A DNA stretch of 7,829 nucleotides from Bacteroidales bacterium UBA1179 (lineage in GTDB: Bacteria > Bacteroidota > Bacteroidia > Bacteroidales > Bacteroidaceae): the NCBI GenBank assembly GCA_002309915.1, contig DBYT01000102.1, forward strand, positions 16,053 through 23,881, given 5' to 3'. The translations under genes and the position numbers were made by a program. Numbering within the stretch: position 1 is the first letter of the stretch; each line of letters starts with the position of its first letter. Below, piece by piece: positions 1 through 5,314 of this stretch. Under the pieces are notes generated by a model. That model was not told the origin of the DNA. It was given only the letters and a program-made list of their open reading frames with translations, and ran no database searches.

Positions 1-806
1 ACATCATCATCGCGTCCCATAACGCGTCCCAGTTCGTTACGTACATCCTCTGCATTTCGGCCCTCATAGCAACTGGTGGGGAATCCGTAATAAACCCAAA
101 GGAATGAGCAGATCTGGTTCTTCTTGTTGGGCTTACGCAGTTCCTCATAGCCGTTCTCGGTAATACGGATTATCTGGCCGGGGCCCATGTGCAACTTTGT
201 CTCATATCCCAGGTTGGGGAAGGCTGTGGTCTCAGTCGTAACGGCTATCGCACCGTCTTTCTGACCCAAAGCGATAGGAGTGCGTCCCCATGAGTCACGG
301 GCGGCAATGATACCCTGTTCGGTAAGAAGCAGCATTGAGCAGGAACCCTTGATTGTCTTATAGACATTCTCAATTCCGTCAACATAGTCCTTGCCTTTTA
401 TGATGAGCAGGGCAATGAGTTCTGTGATATTTATCTTACCGCTGCTGAACTCGCTCAGGTGCATGTTCTCGGCAAGCAGTTTGTCACATATTTCTTCCTT
501 ATTGTTGATCTTAGCCACAGTAACCAGGGCAAACCGGCCCAGGTGGCTGTTCATCAGCATGGGCTGTGCATCGGTATCACTTATTACGCCAATTCCGCTG
601 CCTCCGCAGAAACGGTCAAGTTCACATTCAAACTTACTTCTGAAATAATCGTTTTCAAGGTTGTGTATGCTGCGCTTGAATCCCAGATCAGGGTGATAGG
701 TTACCATACCGGCGCGGCTTGTTCCAAGATGTGACTGATAGTCAGTTCCGTAAAAAAGATCATTGATACATCTCGCTTTCGAGACGACTCCAAAAAATCC
801 GCCCAT
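1..806 (-). CDS. PurF-like amidophosphoribosyltransferase paralog with degenerate glutaminase site (partial, 3' end outside window)
   Basis: Reading the minus strand from the ATG at 804-806 gives 268 codons without a stop, running off the left edge. The protein starts MGGFFGVVSK and follows the N-terminal Ntn-hydrolase fold of PurF: RAGM near residue 31, DAQPM near 79, GRFAL near 90, TEL near 128, the GIIAARDSWGRTPIALG segment near 165-181, TTETTAF near 190-196, then the linker into the phosphoribosyltransferase domain (GFPTSCYEGRNAEDVRNELG, 241-260). Authentic PurF makes phosphoribosylamine from PRPP and glutamine, the first purine step. Here the residue after Met is Gly, not the catalytic Cys. 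The HNGN oxyanion motif reads TVAK and the HVRYPT segment with its Arg is replaced by VISDT. The fold is therefore clear but glutamine hydrolysis looks lost. I recall a second, MGGFFG-type PurF paralog in Bacteroides, so this is probably a lineage paralog and not recent decay. The reading frame is clean throughout. The PRPP-binding part cannot be judged because it lies outside the window. Confidence 0.85.
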   Translation of the reverse strand, partial: MGGFFGVVSKARCINDLFYGTDYQSHLGTSRAGMVTYHPDLGFKRSIHNLENDYFRSKFECELDRFCGGSGIGVISDTDAQPMLMNSHLGRFALVTVAKINNKEEICDKLLAENMHLSEFSSGKINITELIALLIIKGKDYVDGIENVYKTIKGSCSMLLLTEQGIIAARDSWGRTPIALGQKDGAIAVTTETTAFPNLGYETKLHMGPGQIIRITENGYEELRKPNKKNQICSFLWVYYGFPTSCYEGRNAEDVRNELGRVMGRDDD

Positions 807-839
807 TTGCTGATAGTAAATGTGTTTTTATTCTGGGCG

Positions 840-847
840 CAAAATTA
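840..847 (-). promoter_or_regulatory. Bacteroidetes -7 promoter element for the PurF-like gene
   Basis: The minus strand reads TAATTTTG, an exact match to the Bacteroidetes TAnnTTTG element, 33 nt upstream of the ATG at 806. It predicts a transcript start near 833 and a leader of about 27 nt. No convincing TTTG -33 element sits at the expected distance, so the assignment rests on the -7 box and its position. It suggests the PurF-like gene is transcribed independently of the GH3 gene upstream. Confidence 0.55.
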
Positions 848-929
848 CAACAACTCTCCGAATTGATCAGTTTCAGGAGCAATACCTTTATCAACAATTT
901 TGTTAAGAATAGTTACAATCGCATAATAC

Positions 930-970
930 GGTTTCCGCTGCCATATACCAAGGATATGACAGCGGAAATC
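930..970 (-). terminator. Long stem-loop after the GH3 gene, possible terminator
   Basis: The arms TTTCCGCTG (932-940) and CAGCGGAAA (960-968) pair perfectly. After a single mismatch, CATAT (942-946) pairs with ATATG (954-958), leaving a 7-nt loop. One wobble and one G-C pair extend the base. It lies 29 nt past the GH3 stop codon and about 80 nt before the PurF-like promoter, where a terminator would be expected. The minus-strand sequence after the stem has no clear U run, so termination is inferred. A transcript-stabilising hairpin is the alternative. Confidence 0.5.
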
Positions 971-998
971 AAAAGATAGGGTGTATGTAATTACCTTA

Positions 999-3353
999 TT
1001 ATCTGTGCAACAGGTTTAGTTCGGTATTTGGCTTCATTACATCGTGGACTTTGGTCTTCTGCTCACTGACCGGAGCGGTCAATGTCTGGCGGATATCCTT
1101 TGATGATGATGCCAACAGGAATTCATAAGTTCCTTTGGCTACTACCCATGATGATGCGGACTCATCAAATGAAGCAAGGTCTGCGTCCCTTACCGTCATC
1201 TCAACCTGAGCTGTTTCACCGGGTTTGAGAGTAGGTGTCTTGGCATATGCCTTGAGCTCCTTTACAGGCTTGTTTGCCTGCTTGCTGTCCGGTGCAGCTA
1301 CGTAAAGCTGTACAATCTCCTTACCCTCATGATTGCCTGTGTTCTTTACGGTAACGGTAACCTTGTAGGTGTCCTTATCCAAACTGATGGCAGGATCGAT
1401 ATACTCAAAGTCGGTGTAGGAGAGTCCGTAACCGAACGGATATGAAACCGGAACGTCAAATGAGTCGAAATAGCGGTATCCTACATATATATCCTCCTGA
1501 TAATCAGCGTAGTCTACATTCTTGACATTGCCGGTCTTACCCTGGCTGAACATGTCGATTCTGGGGTCTTCATCAATCGGGAAGTTCCTGGATGAGGCTA
1601 CATCAGTGAACTTGACGGGCCATGTCATTGTCAGTTTACCTGAAGGTGACTGCTTGCCGCTGAGTACGTCAACAACGCTGTTTCCGCCTTCCTGACCAGC
1701 CTGCCATGCACAAAGTATGGCATCGGGAATATCTTTCCATGAAGCGGTTTCAATGGCGCCGCCAATGTTGAGAAGTACTACAACCTTCTTTCCGGCCTTG
1801 TGATAGACCTGGCATACCTGCTCAATCAGCTTCCGCTCCGAATCAGACAGTTCAAAGTCGGATGTTGAACGGTCGATGAATTCGCCTGAAAGACGTCCCA
1901 AAGTAATTACGGCAACATCAGCTTTCTGAGCCTGCTTTGTCAGATCCTTGGTGTTGAACAGCATCTCCTGGGGCAGTGGCTTGGGCAGGAAGTTTATCAG
2001 CATGGCGTTCTTGGGATCATTCTTGGCCTGCTCTGCAAGTCGGGCATCTATCTCCTCCTTGCTTTTGGCAATATGCTTTGTGTATGCATCCTTAAGATCT
2101 TCAAATACGTTGTAACCACCGTTCTTGAGCCCGTCCAGAAGTGAAACCACATATGCATGGTTAACATTGCCGGATCCGGTTCCGCCTGCAATGAAATCAT
2201 ATGATGTGCAGCCGTACAGAGCGACGTTCTTTATGCCTGTGCTGAAAGGAAGGGCGTTGTCATTCTTAAGCAGCACCATACCTTCGGCAGCCGATTGCCT
2301 GGTAACAGCGGCATGAGCGGTCAGGTCCGGCTTATTTGAATACTGATAGCCCTGATAACGCGGAGTCTTTTCAATCAGACTGAAAATACGTTTGACATTA
2401 CGGTCCAGGTCAGCCTTTGACAGCTGGCCATTGTTTACGGCATCAACTATTGAATGGAACTGCTCATCCTTGCCGGGCTGAAGCATATCATTGCCGGCAA
2501 TCATCTGTTTGTAACCGTCCTTGCCGCCATACCAGTCGGTCATGACTGTGCCTTCATAGCCCCATTCATCACGCAGGATAGTGGTAACAAGATCCTTGCT
2601 TTCGGATGTATAGACACCGTTTATGTAGTTGTATGATGTCATTACGGTCCAGGGCTTGCTTTCCTTGATTGCAATTTCAAAGCCCTTGAGGTAGATTTCA
2701 CGCAAAGCGCGCTGTGATATATGGGCGTCAGTGTTCATGCGGTTTGTCTCCTGGTTATTGCCGGCAAAGTGCTTGATGCTTGTGCCGACGCCGTTAGACT
2801 GGATGCCATTGATATATGCGGCTGCTGTTTTTCCGGCCACTACAGGATCTTCGGAGTAATACTCAAAATTACGTCCGCAAAGCGGATTACGCATGATATT
2901 TACCGCTGGAGCCAGAAGAACATCGGCGCCATACTCCTTGACCTCCTGTCCCATGGCTATGCCGACCTCTTCAATTAGTTGGGTGTTCCAGGTGGATGCC
3001 AATAATGTTCCTATCGGGAAATGAGTGCAGTAATAGGTATTCTCATCTCCTTGACGTGTGGCGTCTATACGCAATCCGGCAGGACCGTCAGCAAGAACAA
3101 TTGCCGGAATGCCATATGTATCCAAAGGGTAGGTGGTACCTGCGGCTCCGGGAACTATTGATTGGGTAGAGCCTATCACGGCCATATCACCGGACATGCC
3201 GGCCATACCTGTACCGATAACAAAACGGGCTTTCTCTGCAATGGTCATTTTGGAAACCAGCTTGCGGTCTATCTTTTTGACTGAACTGTCATTGGTGTTG
3301 CATCCGGTCAGAATCAGACTGAACCCGACGGCAAATAAAAAGTACTTGTTCAT
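999..3353 (-). CDS. Glycoside hydrolase family 3 beta-glucosidase-like lipoprotein
   Basis: This 784-residue protein should remove terminal beta-linked glucose from oligosaccharides by the retaining GH3 mechanism. Residues 1-18 form a lipoprotein signal ending LTGC, with lipidation at Cys18, so it is membrane-anchored (periplasmic or outer-membrane face not decided). The GH3 N-terminal barrel spans about 30-330 with ADGPAGLR (88-95), RNFEYYSEDP (161-170), KHFAGNNQETNR (194-205) and the nucleophile motif MTDW, giving Asp273. The C-terminal alpha/beta domain spans about 350-635. GRLSGEFIDR (486-495) supplies the likely acid/base Glu491. A fibronectin III-like domain follows at about 660-750 (VTVKNTGNHEGKEIVQLYV). 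Length and domain order are normal for bacterial GH3 enzymes. KHFAGNNQE favours a beta-glucosidase over a beta-xylosidase, but substrate cannot be fixed. The start lies 6 nt after the esterase stop, so the two genes form one operon. The frame is intact, with all catalytic motifs present. Confidence 0.93.
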   Translation of the reverse strand: MNKYFLFAVGFSLILTGCNTNDSSVKKIDRKLVSKMTIAEKARFVIGTGMAGMSGDMAVIGSTQSIVPGAAGTTYPLDTYGIPAIVLADGPAGLRIDATRQGDENTYYCTHFPIGTLLASTWNTQLIEEVGIAMGQEVKEYGADVLLAPAVNIMRNPLCGRNFEYYSEDPVVAGKTAAAYINGIQSNGVGTSIKHFAGNNQETNRMNTDAHISQRALREIYLKGFEIAIKESKPWTVMTSYNYINGVYTSESKDLVTTILRDEWGYEGTVMTDWYGGKDGYKQMIAGNDMLQPGKDEQFHSIVDAVNNGQLSKADLDRNVKRIFSLIEKTPRYQGYQYSNKPDLTAHAAVTRQSAAEGMVLLKNDNALPFSTGIKNVALYGCTSYDFIAGGTGSGNVNHAYVVSLLDGLKNGGYNVFEDLKDAYTKHIAKSKEEIDARLAEQAKNDPKNAMLINFLPKPLPQEMLFNTKDLTKQAQKADVAVITLGRLSGEFIDRSTSDFELSDSERKLIEQVCQVYHKAGKKVVVLLNIGGAIETASWKDIPDAILCAWQAGQEGGNSVVDVLSGKQSPSGKLTMTWPVKFTDVASSRNFPIDEDPRIDMFSQGKTGNVKNVDYADYQEDIYVGYRYFDSFDVPVSYPFGYGLSYTDFEYIDPAISLDKDTYKVTVTVKNTGNHEGKEIVQLYVAAPDSKQANKPVKELKAYAKTPTLKPGETAQVEMTVRDADLASFDESASSWVVAKGTYEFLLASSSKDIRQTLTAPVSEQKTKVHDVMKPNTELNLLHR

Positions 3354-3359
3354 ATGGGT

Positions 3360-4556
3360 TTACTTGAAAAGAAGTGGAACGAATTCAGAAAGATATATAC
3401 GCCAGTTGCGCCAAATGTGGCCGCCATCGGTCTCCAGATATGTATACTTGTATTTCCTGCTGTCAAGGACACCGCGCAGGGCAGTGTTGTTTTCATACAG
3501 GAAATCCGTCTTGCCTATTCCTATCCAAAAGAGTTTTGGGTTCTTTGAAAACAGCCTGTCAATCTTCTGGTCGCGGTTTTCATAAATGGTCTTAAGACCG
3601 TTATACTGTTCACGGTCAACTGCGGCTGAGAAAAGGCCGATGTAATCAAAAGTGTCGGGATTGTTTATGGAGATGAACAGGGTATGGAATCCTCCCATTG
3701 AAAGACCTGCTATGGCCCGATGAGCTTTGTCGGCCTTAACCCTGTATGTGCTCTCTACAAACTTGATTACATCAGGAAATGCATTCTCAAAGTATCCGTC
3801 CATGGTTTTGGGCAAGTCCATTGTCGGAACGGTGAATCCTTTGGATGTCTCACCGGGAGCAGCCTCTTCTGAGATGTTTCCGTTGGTCATAACCACAATC
3901 ATGGGCTCGGCCTTGCCCTGTGCAATGAGATTGTCCAGAATCTGGGCAGCTCTTCCAAGTTCGCTCCAGGCATTCTCATCACCGCCTATACCATGAAGCA
4001 GGTAGAATACGGGGTACTTCTTCTTACTGGTCTCATATCCGGCAGGAGTATATACCGTGCAGCGGCGTTTGATGCCTTCGGTAGGGCAGTCATACCATAC
4101 TTTGCTGACCGTACCATGCTCAACCTTGTTGACCTTGTACAGATCGGCCCGGTCTCCGCCGATGATGAATACGTTGAACAGATTGTTGATGTCACGGATA
4201 GTGTAGACATTCAGGGGGTCTGTAATCTTGACACCGTCAACAATCATGTTGTAGATGTAGAGTTCCGGCTTGAGGACATCCGATGTATAAGTCCATATGC
4301 CGTCGGCGCCCTTGACCATATCGACTGTACCCTGGATATCAAATGTACCGTACTCTGTCTCTATGGACTGAGAGGGAAGAAAATCGCCGGTAATCTGGAC
4401 TTTGGCGGCATCGGGAGCTGCCATGCGGAATGTTACAGTGTTGTCGCTGTTGATCTCCGGTGATACAGGCTGAGGGCCTTGTCCGAAAGAAAGGTTCTGT
4501 TGAGCAAAAGCGGTAATGCTCATAAACAAAGCAATAATTGTAGTTAGCCTCTTCAT
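3360..4556 (-). CDS. Secreted CE1-type carbohydrate esterase (feruloyl/acetyl-xylan esterase-like) with N-terminal E-set domain
   Basis: The 398-residue protein begins MKRLTTIIALFMSITAFAQQ, a typical Sec signal peptide cleaved after AFA, so it is periplasmic or secreted. This start (ATG at 4554-4556) is preferred to an in-frame ATG 12 codons upstream, which would put a non-signal stretch in front and overlap the promoter. Residues about 25-135 form an immunoglobulin-like, CBM48/E-set domain (VTFRMAAPDAAKVQITGDF, later DGIWTYTSDVLKPELYIY). Residues about 147-398 are an alpha/beta-hydrolase of the esterase D/CE1 type. LLHGIGG (186-192) forms the oxyanion region. GLSMGG carries nucleophile Ser286, and the likely triad partners are Asp351 (GKTDFLYE) and His380 (DGGHIWRNW). 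Characterised CE1 relatives remove ferulate or acetate from xylan side chains. The cotranscribed GH3 enzyme supports a plant-glycan role. The exact ester substrate is not readable from sequence. Confidence 0.9.
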   Translation of the reverse strand: MKRLTTIIALFMSITAFAQQNLSFGQGPQPVSPEINSDNTVTFRMAAPDAAKVQITGDFLPSQSIETEYGTFDIQGTVDMVKGADGIWTYTSDVLKPELYIYNMIVDGVKITDPLNVYTIRDINNLFNVFIIGGDRADLYKVNKVEHGTVSKVWYDCPTEGIKRRCTVYTPAGYETSKKKYPVFYLLHGIGGDENAWSELGRAAQILDNLIAQGKAEPMIVVMTNGNISEEAAPGETSKGFTVPTMDLPKTMDGYFENAFPDVIKFVESTYRVKADKAHRAIAGLSMGGFHTLFISINNPDTFDYIGLFSAAVDREQYNGLKTIYENRDQKIDRLFSKNPKLFWIGIGKTDFLYENNTALRGVLDSRKYKYTYLETDGGHIWRNWRIYLSEFVPLLFK

Positions 4557-4580
4557 AACAATTAGGTTTATAACGATGTA

Positions 4581-4609
4581 CAAATCTAACAAAATAGTTG
4601 AAAAACAAA
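4581..4609 (-). promoter_or_regulatory. Promoter of the esterase-GH3 operon
   Basis: On the minus strand TAGATTTG (4581-4588) matches the TAnnTTTG -7 element exactly, and TTTG (4606-4609) lies upstream with a 17-nt spacer. Transcription would start near 4574, about 18 nt before the chosen esterase ATG at 4556. It lies between the tRNA terminator and the esterase gene, so the operon has its own promoter. No operator or SusR/ECF-type site is recognisable. Confidence 0.65.
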
Positions 4610-4624
4610 AAAAGGAAGTTTACC

Positions 4625-4687
4625 GAATCCCGCTCTTTACACAAAAAGCCAGGCGAAAACCTGGCTTTTGCGGAAAGAGTGGGATTC
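4625..4687. repeat. Nested inverted repeat: copy of the tRNA-Ser 3' end facing the gene across the terminator
   Basis: GAATCCCGCTCTTTAC (4625-4640) pairs at 14 of 16 positions with GGAAAGAGTGGGATTC (4672-4687). The latter is the complement of the T-loop end, T-stem strand and acceptor strand of the tRNA-Ser gene. The arms flank the terminator hairpin with only 3 and 2 unpaired bases between, so one long 63-nt hairpin can form. The outer arm reads like the 3' end of a second tRNA-Ser in the opposite direction. Whether it is a remnant or a functional element is unknown. Confidence 0.7.
4644..4669 (-). terminator. Intrinsic terminator of tRNA-Ser
   Basis: In minus-strand RNA the perfect 10-bp stem AAAAGCCAGG/CCTGGCTTTT closes a 6-nt loop and runs straight into a U run (TTTTTGTG). 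It starts 1 nt past the tRNA discriminator base. The A-rich 5' arm means it could also work in the other direction. Confidence 0.88.
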
Positions 4688-4758
4688 AAACCCACGGTAC
4701 GGCTAGGCCGTACGCCGGATTTCGAGTCCGGTCCATTCGATCACTCTGGCATCTTTCC
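4671..4758 (-). tRNA. tRNA-Ser (anticodon CGA) with an A19-U56 elbow pair
   Basis: The 88-nt gene folds as a class II tRNA: acceptor GGAAAGA/TCTTTCC with discriminator G, D stem CCA/TGG, anticodon stem CCGGA/TCCGG with loop CTCGAAA giving anticodon CGA, and a long variable arm with 7-bp stem GTACGGC/GCCGTAC and loop CTA. The T stem is GTGGG/CCCAC. Long variable arm, CGA anticodon and G discriminator identify serine, reading UCG codons. No CCA is encoded, so a CCA-adding enzyme is needed. The D loop is GAGTGATCGAA, with A where G19 is expected, and the T loop is TTTGAAT, with T where C56 is expected. Every helix is intact, so this is not an obvious pseudogene. Confidence 0.95.
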
Positions 4759-4770
4759 TTAATTCGGGTG

Positions 4771-4801
4771 CCAAAATAGCATAAGCGAGAGTAGAAACAA
4801 A
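4771..4801 (-). promoter_or_regulatory. Proximal promoter of tRNA-Ser
   Basis: On the minus strand TATTTTGG (4771-4778) matches TAnnTTTG at seven of eight positions. TTTG (4798-4801) lies 19 nt upstream of it. The -7 box ends 12 nt before the tRNA 5' end, a usual tRNA promoter distance. The -33 region lies inside the small inverted repeat ACAAAT-GT-ATTTGT (4797-4810), which may be chance. Confidence 0.55.
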
Positions 4802-4847
4802 TGTATTTGTTTTTACCGAGCGCGGCTATTTTTCGCAATTGCGATTG

Positions 4848-4877
4848 CAAAAGTACACAAAAAATATGCACTCCAAG
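4848..4877 (-). promoter_or_regulatory. Second, distal candidate promoter upstream of tRNA-Ser
   Basis: TACTTTTG (4848-4855, minus strand) is an exact TAnnTTTG match. CTTG (4874-4877) is 18 nt upstream of it. A start near 4841 would fall in the perfect 12-bp palindrome TCGCAATTGCGA (4833-4844) and give an 83-nt tRNA leader or a short untranslated RNA. It begins just after the ACT gene ends at 4893. Confidence 0.4.
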
Positions 4878-4892
4878 CGCACCCGGATAAAA

Positions 4893-5294
4893 TTATTGTA
4901 ACTCCTGAATAATCTGGTTTGCAAGTTCGGTGTTGTCCGGACGGATGATGACGCGTGAGAACTCTGATGATGAGTCAGCGAACGCGTACATGTACTCAAC
5001 CGAGATTCCGGCAGCCGAAAGACGCTCCATAGCCTCAGCCATGGCGCCGGGCTTGTTAGCGCACTCCAGATATACCACATGAGTCATTGTAACGGCGTAT
5101 GAATTTGCCTTTATAAGGTTGAAGGCGCGCTCAATCTGGTCGCGCTCGACAATTATACGTGCAATACCGAAATCCTGTGTCTCAGAAACGGTAAAAGCCT
5201 TCATGTTGATGCCGTTGTTGCCAAGGAGCCTTGCTATCTCGGCAAACTTGCCCTTTTCATTCTCAAGGAATACAGAGATCTGTCTGATAAGCAT
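4893..5294 (-). CDS. Tandem ACT-domain protein, probable amino-acid sensor
   Basis: This small 133-residue protein consists of two ACT domains and nothing else. The first spans about residues 1-66 (IRQISVFLENEKGKFAEIARLLGNNGINMKAFTVSE) and the second about 68-133 (THVVYLECANKPGAMAEAMERLSAAGISVEYMYAF). Both carry the ligand-loop pattern before the first helix (ENEKGKFAEIA and NKPGAMAEAM). ACT domains bind small ligands, usually amino acids, at their interface. With no attached enzyme it probably regulates a partner. It starts 20 nt after the stop of the phenylacetate-CoA ligase-like gene on the same strand, so the two should be cotranscribed. I recall this same pairing in other anaerobes. Sensing of an aromatic or branched-chain amino acid is an inference from that pairing. 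The start ATG at 5292-5294 puts the first ACT strand at residue 3, leaving no room for a different start. Confidence 0.88.
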   Translation of the reverse strand: MLIRQISVFLENEKGKFAEIARLLGNNGINMKAFTVSETQDFGIARIIVERDQIERAFNLIKANSYAVTMTHVVYLECANKPGAMAEAMERLSAAGISVEYMYAFADSSSEFSRVIIRPDNTELANQIIQELQ

Positions 5295-5314
5295 ATGAGT
5301 GATGTTTAAGGTTA

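Noticed and set aside
839..1012. An open minus-strand frame in the GH3/PurF-like gap whose tail reads KIVDKGIAPETDQFGELL before a TAA at about 845
   Set aside because: It has no ATG, GTG or TTG start, passes through the hairpin at 930-970 and ends inside the promoter. It looks protein-like at its end but I recognise no family, so a gene or pseudogene call is not supported.
999..3353. GH3 enzyme as a beta-xylosidase or N-acetylglucosaminidase
   Set aside because: KHFAGNNQE and the C-terminal domain with SGEF..DR fit beta-glucosidase-like GH3; NagZ-type enzymes lack the C-terminal domains. Xylosidase activity is not excluded by sequence alone.
3133..3585. 150-codon plus-strand open frame opposite the GH3/esterase junction
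   Set aside because: It is antisense to two well supported genes, and its residues show no domain or signal of its own.
3993..4463. 156-codon plus-strand open frame opposite the esterase
   Set aside because: It is a complement-strand shadow of the esterase coding sequence with no recognisable motif.
4557..4592. Longer start of the esterase (MLDLYIVINLIV extension)
   Set aside because: It would place 12 residues before a textbook signal peptide and its codons overlap the promoter -7 box; the ATG at 4556 fits better.
4516..4779. Plus-strand open frame containing SGIQTHGTARPYAGF
   Set aside because: It is a translation of the tRNA-Ser gene in antisense, a well known false protein, plus the terminator.
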